Translations under genes and position numbers: made by a program
Shown: positions 1 through 7,730 of the stretch, in pieces
How the letters are laid out: every line of letters starts with the position of its first letter
Numbering within the stretch: position 1 is the first letter of the stretch
Source: an uncultured Rhodospirillales bacterium
GTDB lineage: Bacteria; Pseudomonadota; Alphaproteobacteria; Rhodospirillales; 2-02-FULL-58-16
DNA: 18,845 bases
Assembly (NCBI GenBank): GCA_913053795.1
Contig: CAJXGZ010000009.1
Location: 1-18,845 of the forward strand
Direction: 5' to 3'
Notes under the pieces: generated by a model
Told to the model about the DNA's origin: nothing
Database searches by the model: none
The model's input: the letters and a program-made list of their open reading frames with translations, nothing else

Positions 1-2042
1 CCACATCCGAAATCCTTAAAATCGATGGCGTCATCATCGAGGACGTGGTCAGTCTTTCGACAACGGACAACGTTAAATCCAAGGGCGGCCTGCTCGATAT
101 TCGCCCGCCCCTGCGCGACGTCCCGCAATCGCCGGAAGACGCCGCCGGGTTGCGCCGGGAGATCGCCGGGAACCCGTTTCTCCACGAAAAAATCGCCTCC
201 GCCGACGGCATGGCCGTGGCCCTCTACGCGCCCATCGAACGCAAGGACATGAGCCACCGCATCGCCGGCGAGATAGGGGACATCCTTTCGCGTGAACTCT
301 TGCCGGGACAGCGGTTCCACATAGCCGGCCTGCCGATTTCCGAGGACACCTTCGGCATCGAAATGTTTATCCAGATGGGTATCGTGGCGCCGTTGGCTTT
401 CATGCTGATCCTGTTGATCGTCTTCGTCATGTTTCGCCAAGCCGCCTTCCTCGCCCCCATTGCGCTGACAGCTATGTTCTCCGTTATCTGGGCCATGGGG
501 TTGTTGATCGGGATGGGGTTCACCGTCCACATCATGAGTTCGATGATTCCGGTGTTCCTGATGCCCGTCGCCATCCTCGACGACATCCACATCCTGAGCG
601 CCTTCTTCGACCGCTACCGGGTCATGGGCAATAAGCGCCGAGCCCTGATCGAGTCCATGCGGCCGCTCTACAAGCCGATGTTCTATACGACCCTGACCTC
701 GGCCGTGGGCTTCGCTTCGCTGGCGCTCGCCGATATTCCGCCGGTGCGCATTTTCGGCCTGTTCGTCGCCTTCGGCATCGTCGCGGCGTGGCTGCTGGCG
801 CTGACCCTGGTTCCGGCGGTGATCAGCCTGATGGACGACGAAAAGCTGAAGCGCCGGCTGTACAGGGCCGGCGGCGCGCCGGATACGATGCTCGACCGCA
901 TCCTCAAGCCTCTCGGCGGGTTCGCCTTTTCCCGCGCCCGGGTGGTGCTTGTGCTGGGCGTCGCCGCCTTCGCCTTCGGCATTGCCGGGCTGTCGCAGAT
1001 CCGGGTCAACGACAACCCGGTCAAATGGTTCAAGGAGGGCCACCCCCTTCGCGTCGCCGACACGGTCATGAACCGCCTGTTCGGCGGCACATACATGGCC
1101 TACGTGGTCATCGAGGGAAATGCGCCGGCGGCCGTCAAGCGCCCGGAGGCCGTCGCCTACATCGGCCGCATGCAGCAGGACCTGGAGGCCGATCCGCTGG
1201 TCGGCAAGACCTCGTCCGTCGCCGATATCGTCAAGCGCATCAACCTGGTGCTGCACGACAACGCGGGCGCCTATGACATGGTCCCGGACAACCCCGACGC
1301 CATTGGCCAGTTCCTGTTCCTGTACCAGTCCACGGGCGATCCCAACGACCTCGACAACTTCATCGACCGCGAGGCCCGCAAGGCCAATATCTGGGTCCAG
1401 ATGAAGGGCGGCGACAACCGCCAAATGCAGGCGGTCGAGGACCGCCTGGCCGCCTTCGTCAAGAACAACCCGCTTCCCGGCGGTCTGTCGCTGCGCTGGT
1501 CCGGGCTCACCTACATCAACAAGGTGTGGCAGGACTTGATGGTCGTCGGCATGCTCAAGGCGGTGTTCGGAAGCTTCGTCGTCGTCTTCGCCCTCATGTT
1601 GTTTGAGTTCCGCTCCCTCACCTTGGGCGTTCTCGCCATGGCGCCGCTGTCGGCCGCCATCGTCGTCACCTACGGTCTGGTCGGCTGGCTCGGCTTTGAC
1701 TACAACATGCCGATCGCCGTCGCCGCGGCGCTGTCACTCGGCCTCGGCGTCGACTTCGCCATCCACTTCCTGCAACGGTTCAAGGCGCATGTGGCTGAAT
1801 CCAGGGACGTCGAGGCGACGATCCGGCACATGTTCGGCGAGCCGGCCCGCGCCATCATGCGCAACGCCATTGTCATCACCATCGGGTTCCTGCCGCTTAC
1901 GCTCTCGACCCTGGCCCCGTATATCACGGTCGGCCTGTTCTTCGCTTCGCTGATGCTGTTCTGCACCTTGGCGACGCTGTTCATGCTTCCCGGCGCGCTT
2001 CGTTACGTCGGCGCCCGGGCCATTCCCGGAGGCCCATCATGA
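1..2042 (+). CDS. MMPL/RND-family inner-membrane exporter, 5'-truncated by window
   Basis: The frame is open from the window edge (first full codon at position 3), so the real start lies upstream; an in-frame GTG at 45 is internal. About 680 residues are visible, starting in a periplasmic loop. Two blocks of hydrophobic helices follow. The first (about 365-830) carries AILDDIHILSAFF and the second (about 1530-2020) carries LGLGVDFAIHFLQRF. Such Asp-containing membrane motifs are typical of MMPL-type RND permeases, where they relay protons. A second periplasmic domain lies between the blocks. RND permeases use proton-motive force to move lipids or hydrophobic compounds out of the inner membrane. 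The stop overlaps the next start (ATGA at 2039-2042), so translation is probably coupled to the LolA-like carrier. The two-block layout matches hopanoid/sterol-type RND proteins as well as generic MMPL proteins; the substrate cannot be read from the sequence. Confidence 0.9.
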   Translation, partial: TSEILKIDGVIIEDVVSLSTTDNVKSKGGLLDIRPPLRDVPQSPEDAAGLRREIAGNPFLHEKIASADGMAVALYAPIERKDMSHRIAGEIGDILSRELLPGQRFHIAGLPISEDTFGIEMFIQMGIVAPLAFMLILLIVFVMFRQAAFLAPIALTAMFSVIWAMGLLIGMGFTVHIMSSMIPVFLMPVAILDDIHILSAFFDRYRVMGNKRRALIESMRPLYKPMFYTTLTSAVGFASLALADIPPVRIFGLFVAFGIVAAWLLALTLVPAVISLMDDEKLKRRLYRAGGAPDTMLDRILKPLGGFAFSRARVVLVLGVAAFAFGIAGLSQIRVNDNPVKWFKEGHPLRVADTVMNRLFGGTYMAYVVIEGNAPAAVKRPEAVAYIGRMQQDLEADPLVGKTSSVADIVKRINLVLHDNAGAYDMVPDNPDAIGQFLFLYQSTGDPNDLDNFIDREARKANIWVQMKGGDNRQMQAVEDRLAAFVKNNPLPGGLSLRWSGLTYINKVWQDLMVVGMLKAVFGSFVVVFALMLFEFRSLTLGVLAMAPLSAAIVVTYGLVGWLGFDYNMPIAVAAALSLGLGVDFAIHFLQRFKAHVAESRDVEATIRHMFGEPARAIMRNAIVITIGFLPLTLSTLAPYITVGLFFASLMLFCTLATLFMLPGALRYVGARAIPGGPS

Positions 2043-2845
2043 TGAAGCCGGTCATAATCCGATTGACCCTCGCCTTGGTCCTTGGCCTTGCCCTCACCGC
2101 CCGTTCAACCGGCGTCTTTGCAGCATCCGCCGAGGAAATCATGGAGCGTTCCCAGCGCGCCTTCCACTACGCCGGCAGTGACGCCAAGGGCAAACTGACA
2201 ATGGAGCTGATCGGCAAAGACGGCGGCAAGCGCGTGCGGGTCCTGACCATGCTGCGCCGCAACCAGGGGACCGGGGGCGAACAGAAATACTTCATGTATT
2301 TCCACGAGCCGGGCGACATCCGCCGCCTCACCTTCATGGTCTGGAAGTTTCCCGCCCGCGAGGATGACCGCTGGATATTCGTCCCCGCCGTCGATCTCAT
2401 CCGGCGCATCGCCGCCGAGGACAAGTATTCGAGCTTCGTCGGCTCCGACTTCAGTTACGAGGACGTTTCGGGCCGCGCCGCCGCCGAGGACGCCCACACC
2501 CTGGTCGGCGAAGAGAAGCTGGGGGATCGGGAAGTCTTCGTCATCAAGAGCGTTCCCCGCCAGGCGGCGGCCTTCACCAAGCGAATTTCCTGGATCGACA
2601 AGCAGAACCACCTGCCTCTCAAGGAGGAATTTTACGACGCCCAGAATGAACTCCAGCGGGTTTTCACGGCGGATAGCATCGAGGAGGATGTCTATCCGAC
2701 CATCATCAAGCGCACCATGAGGAACGTCAAAACAGGCCACCGCACCGAGGTGACGGTGAATTCGGTCGCTTACGACATCGGACTTAAAGACTCCGATTTC
2801 AGCGAACGCCGCATGCGGCGGCCTCCGCGTTCATGGATTCGGTGA
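2039..2845 (+). CDS. Periplasmic LolA-like outer-membrane lipoprotein-sorting family protein
   Basis: A 268-residue protein with an N-terminal signal peptide (hydrophobic residues about 8-28, probable cleavage near VFAAS). The body has the hallmark of the LolA-like family found next to RND permeases: DDRWIFVPAVDLIRRI followed by SSFVGSDFSYEDV at about residues 110-145. Members are predicted to form an open half-barrel that carries a hydrophobic ligand across the periplasm. The start overlaps the permease stop by 4 bp; a second ATG directly follows, so the start could be one codon later. A 35-bp gap separates it from the outer-membrane protein gene. The likely job is passing the substrate of the permease towards the outer membrane; this is inferred from fold and context, and the cargo is unknown. 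The Arg-rich C-terminus (ERRMRRPPRSWIR) is normal in length. Confidence 0.85.
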   Translation: MMKPVIIRLTLALVLGLALTARSTGVFAASAEEIMERSQRAFHYAGSDAKGKLTMELIGKDGGKRVRVLTMLRRNQGTGGEQKYFMYFHEPGDIRRLTFMVWKFPAREDDRWIFVPAVDLIRRIAAEDKYSSFVGSDFSYEDVSGRAAAEDAHTLVGEEKLGDREVFVIKSVPRQAAAFTKRISWIDKQNHLPLKEEFYDAQNELQRVFTADSIEEDVYPTIIKRTMRNVKTGHRTEVTVNSVAYDIGLKDSDFSERRMRRPPRSWIR

Positions 2846-2880
2846 CCAGCCTCGAACGGTATTTGAGTTAGAATTGTCCC

Positions 2881-4149
2881 ATGTTGAACGCGCTCGCCGT
2901 TTTGTTTTTGGTTGCGCTTTCCGCCACCGCCTTGGCTCAGGAGAGCGAAGACGAATGGGGCGTGGATGTTCGCGGCTTTGCGCTCGGGACCTTTTCGGGG
3001 CGGACCACCGGTCAGACGCCGCCGGGACCCGAGGGGCGCGCCCTTCTTCTCGGCGAGGAACGCCTTCGTCTTGACCTTACGGGCTGGACCGGCGCCGTCG
3101 AAGCCGAGGTCCGGATAAAGCTGGACGGCGTCCACGACGAGGTTGGGCGTGATTTCGATCTGAACCTGCGCGAGGCTTATCTGGATTACACCACGGGGAA
3201 TCTGGATTTTCGTCTCGGCCGCCAGATCGCCACCTGGGGCGTCGGCGATTTGCTGTTCATCAATGACGTGTTTCCCAAGGACTGGGTGTCGTTGTTCGCC
3301 GGCCGGCCGCTTGAATACCTCAAGACCGGCGTCGACGGCCTGCGGGTGCGCTATTCGTCGGATATGTTGAACGCTGAATTGTTGGCCATCCCACGCTTCG
3401 AGCCAGACGCCATGCCGACCTCGAAACGGTTCTTCATGCACGACGGCTACGCCTCCGCCGCCGGCCGCGGCGAAGACCTGCCTGACGCCACCCTCGGCAA
3501 TACCGAGATCGGGCTCAGGCTTTATCGGAAATTCGGCGGTTTTGATGTTTCGGCCCACGTCTACCGGGGCCGTTGGCGCACGCCGGGCCAGCGCACCGAC
3601 AATCCCAATAACCCGAGCTACGTCATGTCCATATACCCGCCGCTCTCGGTCTACGGGATGAGCGCCCAGGGACGAGCGTTGGGCGGCGTCCTCAGCCTCG
3701 AAGGGGGCTATTACGACTCGCGCGGCGATCGAGACGGCGGCGACCTGGCGGTTCCAAACTCTCAAATCCGCTTTTTGGCCGGCTACCAGAAGCAGCTTTG
3801 GAAGGATTTCACCATCGGCGCCCAGTATTACGCCGAGATCATGAGCGATTTCGGCGCCTATAAGCGCACCCTTCCCGCTGGTTTCGCCCGCAAGGAAAGG
3901 TACCGGGACATCGTCACCTTGCGCCTGATACAGCTTCTAATGCATCAGACCTGGACGCTTTCGTTCTTCGCCTTTTACAGCCCGGCGGAGAACGACTACC
4001 TGTTGCAGCCCCAGGCCGCATACAAGGTCTCGGATAGCGTATCGGCGGCTATTGGGGCCAACGTCTTCGGCGGCGAGAAGAGTACGACCTTCTTCGGCCA
4101 GTTCGGCCAGGACGATAACGCCTATGTCAACCTGCGTTACGATTTTTGA
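2881..4149 (+). CDS. Outer-membrane beta-barrel protein (DUF1302-like), third gene of the export operon
   Basis: A 422-residue protein with a clear signal peptide (hydrophobic residues 3-18, cleavage likely after ALAQ). The mature part shows alternating amphipathic strands throughout (for example LDFRLGRQIATWGVGDLLFINDVF) and ends in YVNLRYDF. A terminal aromatic residue of this kind is the usual signal for barrel insertion by the BAM complex. The motif GRQIATWGVGD resembles the DUF1302 / porin-like proteins that often accompany RND plus LolA-like pairs. The ATG at 2881 is the first in-frame start and sits directly before the signal peptide. It most likely forms the outer-membrane end of the export pathway, as channel or receptor. 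Family assignment comes from motif and context and is less certain than the barrel prediction. Confidence 0.8.
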   Translation: MLNALAVLFLVALSATALAQESEDEWGVDVRGFALGTFSGRTTGQTPPGPEGRALLLGEERLRLDLTGWTGAVEAEVRIKLDGVHDEVGRDFDLNLREAYLDYTTGNLDFRLGRQIATWGVGDLLFINDVFPKDWVSLFAGRPLEYLKTGVDGLRVRYSSDMLNAELLAIPRFEPDAMPTSKRFFMHDGYASAAGRGEDLPDATLGNTEIGLRLYRKFGGFDVSAHVYRGRWRTPGQRTDNPNNPSYVMSIYPPLSVYGMSAQGRALGGVLSLEGGYYDSRGDRDGGDLAVPNSQIRFLAGYQKQLWKDFTIGAQYYAEIMSDFGAYKRTLPAGFARKERYRDIVTLRLIQLLMHQTWTLSFFAFYSPAENDYLLQPQAAYKVSDSVSAAIGANVFGGEKSTTFFGQFGQDDNAYVNLRYDF

Positions 4150-4171
4150 GCGCCCCTGTTGAACGTCACTG

Positions 4172-4298
4172 CTGTCCCATCGCGGGTATGACGAAAAATC
4201 CTCATCCTCGGATTGCCCGCAGGGCAAGTCCGGGGATCCAGTGACGAATTGTATAGTGCTGGATTCCCCGCCTTCGCGGGAATGACGAGGGGGGGGGA
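4172..4298. repeat. Intergenic palindromic repeat, composite of several hairpins
   Basis: A dense set of inverted repeats lies in the 230-bp gap after the beta-barrel gene. TTGCCC (4213-4218) pairs with GGGCAA (4222-4227) around GCA, extended by CGGA/TCCG. GGGGATCCAG (4232-4241) pairs with CTGGATTCCCC (4259-4269). TTCCCCGC (4264-4271) pairs with GCGGGAA (4276-4282). A further partial unit, TCCCATCGCGGGTATGACG, starts the element. The element ends in a run of nine G (4289-4297). Repeats of this type, often misannotated as small VIPAKAG-like proteins on the minus strand, are common in alphaproteobacterial intergenic regions. It may also end transcription of the upstream operon. Confidence 0.75.
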
Positions 4299-4313
4299 AT
4301 CTTCAGGATTTGG

Positions 4314-4353
4314 TTGACGTAATATATAAAATATGTTCAATTGAGTAATTGAA
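4314..4353 (+). promoter_or_regulatory. Candidate promoter and ArsR-type operator upstream of the ArsR-rhodanese gene
   Basis: A -35-like TTGACG (4314-4319) is followed by AT-rich DNA and a -10-like TTCAAT (4336-4341) with a 16-bp spacer. The -10 is the left half of a perfect inverted repeat, TTCAATT-GAGT-AATTGAA (4336-4353). An operator overlapping the -10 would let the regulator repress itself, as is usual for ArsR proteins. The palindrome is read directly; its role is inferred. Confidence 0.45.
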
Positions 4354-4379
4354 TAATAAAAACTGACGAGGTTAAGTCG

Positions 4380-5045
4380 GTGTCAAGCTCCAGCGCAAAA
4401 CGTCAGCTTCTCGAACAGTTCGCCATCGTCGCCAAGGCGTTGGGCCATGCCCACAGGCTGGACCTATTGGAGTTTCTGGCCCAGGGCGAGCGCAACGTCG
4501 AGGCGCTGTCCCAAGTGGCGGGACTCAGCGTGGCCAATACGTCGCAGCACCTTCAGCACCTCCGCCGCGCCGGTCTGGTGACCTCCCACAAGAGGGGACT
4601 TCACGTTTTCTACAGCTTGGCCGGCGATGACGTGATCGGATTGCTTTGCGCGTTAAGGCAGACCACCGAACGCCATATCGCCGAGGTGGACAGGATTATC
4701 GCCGGATACTTCAACGAGCGCGATAGCCTTGAGGCGCTTACCCGCAAAGAGCTTTTGGCGCGGACAAGGGAAGGGCTGGTGACCGTGCTCGACGTTCGGC
4801 CTCCCGAGGAATACCAGTCTGGACATATACCCGGCGCCGTCAACCTGCCGCTGGGGGACTTAAGAAAACGCCTGAAGGACCTGCCCAAGGGCCAGGAGAT
4901 CATCGCCTACTGCCGGGGGCCCTATTGCGTGCTGGCGTTCGAGGCCGTCGCCCAGCTGCGAAAGAAAGGTTTCAAAGTGCGCCGATTGGAAGACGGCTAC
5001 CCGGAATGGAAAGCCTCCGGCCTGCCGGTCGATAAAGGCTGCTAA
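4380..5045 (+). CDS. ArsR-family regulator fused to a rhodanese domain
   Basis: A 221-residue two-domain protein starting with GTG (GAGG about 10 bp upstream). Residues 10-85 form an ArsR winged helix: helix-turn-helix SVANTSQHLQHLRRAGLV at 50-67, wing RGLHVFYSL. Residues 115-221 are a rhodanese domain (VLDVRPPEEYQSGHIPGAVNLPL, active loop CRGPYC at 178-183, EDGYPEWKASGLPV). C178 is in the position of the sulfur-carrying cysteine. The CxC metal site of classical arsenic sensors is absent from the DNA-binding domain. This suggests that the regulator senses reactive sulfur or redox state through the rhodanese cysteine; that is inference. It is monocistronic, faces the broken stress-protein gene, and has a palindrome over its promoter that may be its own operator. 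Confidence 0.9.
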   Translation: MSSSSAKRQLLEQFAIVAKALGHAHRLDLLEFLAQGERNVEALSQVAGLSVANTSQHLQHLRRAGLVTSHKRGLHVFYSLAGDDVIGLLCALRQTTERHIAEVDRIIAGYFNERDSLEALTRKELLARTREGLVTVLDVRPPEEYQSGHIPGAVNLPLGDLRKRLKDLPKGQEIIAYCRGPYCVLAFEAVAQLRKKGFKVRRLEDGYPEWKASGLPVDKGC

Positions 5046-5075
5046 GCGGAACGGCCTCCCGGCAAGCCGCTTTTC
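5044..5075 (+). terminator. Candidate rho-independent terminator after the ArsR-rhodanese gene
   Basis: AAGCGG (5044-5049, starting inside the stop codon) pairs with CCGCTT (5067-5072), with an inner GCC/GGC pair, followed by a short T-rich run. It lies in the 30-bp gap between two convergent genes. The T tract is short, so the call is moderate. Confidence 0.45.
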
Positions 5076-5467
5076 TTAACTCCCGTCAGACGGCACGGCC
5101 ACCACGGGACTTGTGGCGCCGTTCAAAATGTCCTTGACCACGTCGCCCGCGAGCAGATGGCGAAAGTATTCCTTATGGCCGCCGACGACCATCAGGTTGA
5201 TGTCATGTTTATTCACCTCGGAAAGGATATTGTCGACCGTTTTGCCCTGGATTTTAATGGCCGTGGATTCGTCGCCGGACGGCGTGACCTTGTCACGCGA
5301 TTCCTGCAAATCCCGGCGTTCATCCCTGAGTTCCTTCACCACGTGGAGAAAAAAAATTTTGCCGAAAACGCTCCGGCGAAACCAGCCGCTACCCTGGCGA
5401 CTGATTCAGAGCCTCCTGACAAATCTACCGAGACAAGTATGTTGTTGATTTTATCAATGACGGTCAC
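5076..5467 (-). pseudogene. Universal stress protein (UspA family), frameshifted
   Basis: Two adjacent minus-strand frames make one UspA-like protein. The first half (5467 to about 5349) reads NNILVSVDLSGGSESVARVA and runs to SAKFFF. The second (about 5349 to 5076) begins LHVVKELRDERRD and ends in DINLMVVGGHKEYFRHLLAG and TSPVVAVPSDGS. The break is at eight consecutive T on the coding strand (A at 5349-5356 on the plus strand). One more T would restore SAKFFFLHVVKEL, a typical second Usp strand. As given, the first frame stops after FFFSTW. The start is uncertain: GTG at 5467 is chosen, although GGAGG overlaps it and better fits an ATT at 5458. The glycine-rich ATP loop of classical UspA is degenerate. 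It could be a true pseudogene, a sequencing error, or a gene rescued by slippage. Confidence 0.75.
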
Positions 5468-5539
5468 CTCCAGGGGATGCAATTTAGACGATACGGGCCA
5501 CGCAGCGGCGCCTGAGGAAAAGCTCACCGGCCGCCGCTG

Positions 5540-5566
5540 TTGGCAACCATATCAGTCTTCTATAAT
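5540..5566 (+). promoter_or_regulatory. Candidate promoter for the glycosyltransferase-radical SAM operon
   Basis: A perfect TATAAT (5561-5566) is preceded by TTGGCA (5540-5545) with a short 15-bp spacer. If used, transcription would begin near 5573, beyond the ATG at 5569. That favours the ATG at 5584 as the true start of the glycosyltransferase. The -10 match is strong; the spacing is not ideal. Confidence 0.4.
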
Positions 5567-5583
5567 ATATGATTCATAGGAAG

Positions 5584-6576
5584 ATGGCGCCATTTATTTC
5601 CATAATTATCCCCAACCGTAACGGCGAGGCGACGATCGGGCTGTGCCTTGAGGCGGCCCACGCCTCCAAGTACGAGCCCTTCGAAGTGATCGTTGTCGAC
5701 GACCATTCCGAAGACGGCTCCATCGAGGCGATCGAACGGTTCCCATGCAAGCTGATCCGCCTCGAAGAGCATGGCGGAGCGTCGAAGGCGCGCAACATAG
5801 GCGCCCGGCACAGCCGCGGCGGCGTTCTTTTCTTCACCGACGCCGATTGCCTTTTGCAAGAGGACACTCTGGCCATCGCCGCCGAGTCCTTTTCATCCAA
5901 CGGGCCTGGAACCGTCATCGGCGGGACCTATACCCCGGATCCTTACGACCGGGGCTTCTTCAACAGTTTTCAATCCATCTTCATCAATTATTCGGAATGC
6001 AAGAATGCCGATAACGCCGACTACGTGGCCGCCCACGCCATGGTCATCGCCGCCGATGCGTTCAAGGAAAACCAGGGTTTTCCGGAGAACTTCCTGCCTG
6101 TGGCCGAGGATGTGGAATTTAGCCACAGGCTGCGCCGCGCCGGGCGCCGCATTATCATCAATCCCCGTCTTCAGGTCCGCCACATCTTCAACTTTTCCCT
6201 CTACCGGTCGCTCCTGAACGCCGTCCACAAGTCCATGAACTGGACCGTCTATTCAATCGCCAACAGGGACGTCTTCGCCGATTCCGGAACGGCGTCGACG
6301 GAATTGAAAACAACCGCCGGGTTCTGCGGCGTCAACGTCGCCCTCTTGCTATTGTTCGCCTATTTCCGCGATCCTCTGTTCCTCTATCTGACGGCGGCGC
6401 CCATAGGTCTAAGTCTATGGGTGAGCCGAAACCTGCTGATGGCGTTCTTAAAGGGGGGGGGAGCCCTGTTCGCGGCGGCGGCGACCGCCTATTTTCTGTT
6501 CCTGTATCCGCTGGCCGTCGTCGGCGGCGGCTTGGCCGGCCTGTTGCGCTATCACTCCCGGCAAGAACGCCGATGA
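5584..6576 (+). CDS. Family 2 glycosyltransferase with C-terminal membrane helices
   Basis: A GT-A fold glycosyltransferase of 330 residues from ATG 5584 (335 from ATG 5569). The later start is preferred because TATAAT ends at 5566 and AGGA lies just before it, although that spacing is tight. Numbered from 5569, it shows ISIIIPNRNGEATIG at 10-24, VVDDHSEDGS at 42-51, the metal-binding DAD in FFTDADC at 91-93, and the acceptor-side AEDVEFSHRLRRAG at 179-192 with E180-D181. Two or three hydrophobic segments follow (about 255-330), so it is a membrane-anchored enzyme acting on the cytoplasmic face. It probably transfers a sugar to a lipid-linked or surface glycan; donor and acceptor are unknown. 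The stop overlaps the next gene's start (ATGA, 6573-6576), tying it to the radical SAM enzyme. A run of nine G sits before the last hydrophobic segment. Confidence 0.88.
   Translation: MAPFISIIIPNRNGEATIGLCLEAAHASKYEPFEVIVVDDHSEDGSIEAIERFPCKLIRLEEHGGASKARNIGARHSRGGVLFFTDADCLLQEDTLAIAAESFSSNGPGTVIGGTYTPDPYDRGFFNSFQSIFINYSECKNADNADYVAAHAMVIAADAFKENQGFPENFLPVAEDVEFSHRLRRAGRRIIINPRLQVRHIFNFSLYRSLLNAVHKSMNWTVYSIANRDVFADSGTASTELKTTAGFCGVNVALLLLFAYFRDPLFLYLTAAPIGLSLWVSRNLLMAFLKGGGALFAAAATAYFLFLYPLAVVGGGLAGLLRYHSRQERR
6453..6461 (+). repeat. Nine-G homopolymer inside the glycosyltransferase gene
   Basis: G9 encodes Gly-Gly-Gly near residue 297, just before the last hydrophobic stretch. Gain of one G would shift the glycosyltransferase into a frame that stays open through the radical SAM start at 6573. 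This would give a fused protein. Confidence 0.9.
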
Positions 6577-7730
6577 CCATGTATTCACCGCTCAGGCACA
6601 TTCCGTCGATCTTCCTCAAACAGAGGCCGATCCAGTTGACCTACTTCGTCACCCGGAAATGCAACGCCGGGTGCCCCTGGTGCTTCTATTTGAAAAGCGA
6701 GGGCGGCATAGGCGACGCCGGCGAGGGCGAAACTCTGTCATTGGACGAGGTCCGCAAGGTCTCCCGGTCCCTGGGGACGCTGATGTGGGTCGCCTTTTCG
6801 GGCGGCGAGATTTTCCTGCACCATGAACTCGCGCCAATCAGCGCCATCTTCTATGACCAGAACAGACCTCCGGTCATGCTGTTTCCCACCAATGGCCTGT
6901 TGCCGGAAACCATATTTGATCAGACCGAGCGGATTCTGAGGCGCTGCCCGAAAAGCGTGATTGTCGTCAAGGTCTCGGTCGACGGGCTCGGCGAAGATCA
7001 CGACGCCCTGCGCCAAACGCCCGGAGGCTTCGACAAGGCGATGGAGACATACCGGATGCTGGGCCGTCTTCTCGACCGCTATCCCAACTTCGAGCTTGGC
7101 GTCAACACCGTCTTCTGCTCCCAAAACCAGGACAAGATGGACGAGATCATCGATTTTATGACCGGCCTCGATACCAGGGGAACCCATACGATCTCGATGA
7201 TTCGCGGCAATCTCACCGACCAAAGCTACAAGAAAATCGACATCGGGAAATACCAGCGCGCCATTGACCGTTTGCAGCAAAACCTGAGGAACAGGACTTC
7301 CGGCGTCCACAGATTCCGGGGCGCCCGCCTCAAGGCGGCGCAGGACATTTTGCAGCGCCGGCTGATCCATCGGACCCTGGCCGCCGGCCGCGCGTTGGTC
7401 CCCTGTTATTCGGGAAAGCTGAACCTGGTGCTGACGGAAACAGGCGAGGTTTACCCCTGCGAAATTCTGACGACGGGTTTCGGCAATGTCAGGGACTATG
7501 ACCACGACGTGGCGAAGCTGCTCCGCTCGGATCAAGCGAGGGCGGTGCTGGAGCCCATCGCCGGCGGCGCCTGCCACTGCACCCACGAATGCCACTTCCT
7601 CATGAACATTCTCTTCAATCCGAGGCTGTATCCGGCGCTTTTCAGGGAATATCTTAATGTATGGGGGGCTCGGCCGGGGCCTGCGGCTTCGAGCGCCGGA
7701 ACAGCATCTAATACCAACCTGCATAAATAA
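6573..7730 (+). CDS. Radical SAM enzyme with C-terminal SPASM/twitch-like cysteines
   Basis: A 385-residue protein from ATG 6573, which overlaps the glycosyltransferase stop; a second ATG at 6579 is possible. The same frame is open from 6417, but that upstream part lies inside the glycosyltransferase. It has the iron-sulfur motif CNAGCPWC (C30, C34, C37), the SAM-binding SGGE after VAF, and VKVSVDGLGEDHD in the barrel. C-terminal cysteines (PCYSGK, YPCEIL, CHCTHEC) suggest an auxiliary cluster of the SPASM/twitch kind. Such enzymes modify peptides, sugars or lipid-linked substrates. The translational overlap with a membrane glycosyltransferase suggests a shared surface-glycan pathway, but the reaction cannot be named. 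The last seven codons (SNTNLHK) and the stop lie at or inside the left arm of hairpin element 1, so the native C-terminus may have been replaced. Confidence 0.85.
   Translation: MTMYSPLRHIPSIFLKQRPIQLTYFVTRKCNAGCPWCFYLKSEGGIGDAGEGETLSLDEVRKVSRSLGTLMWVAFSGGEIFLHHELAPISAIFYDQNRPPVMLFPTNGLLPETIFDQTERILRRCPKSVIVVKVSVDGLGEDHDALRQTPGGFDKAMETYRMLGRLLDRYPNFELGVNTVFCSQNQDKMDEIIDFMTGLDTRGTHTISMIRGNLTDQSYKKIDIGKYQRAIDRLQQNLRNRTSGVHRFRGARLKAAQDILQRRLIHRTLAAGRALVPCYSGKLNLVLTETGEVYPCEILTTGFGNVRDYDHDVAKLLRSDQARAVLEPIAGGACHCTHECHFLMNILFNPRLYPALFREYLNVWGARPGPAASSAGTASNTNLHK

Noticed and set aside
2770..3765. 331-codon minus-strand frame
   Set aside because: It lies opposite the beta-barrel gene, which has a signal peptide and C-terminal barrel motif; the minus frame shows no recognisable domain.
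4137..4340. 67-codon minus-strand frame with VIPAKAG-like peptide
   Set aside because: It is the translation of the palindromic intergenic repeat; such peptides come from repeats of this kind and lack gene support.
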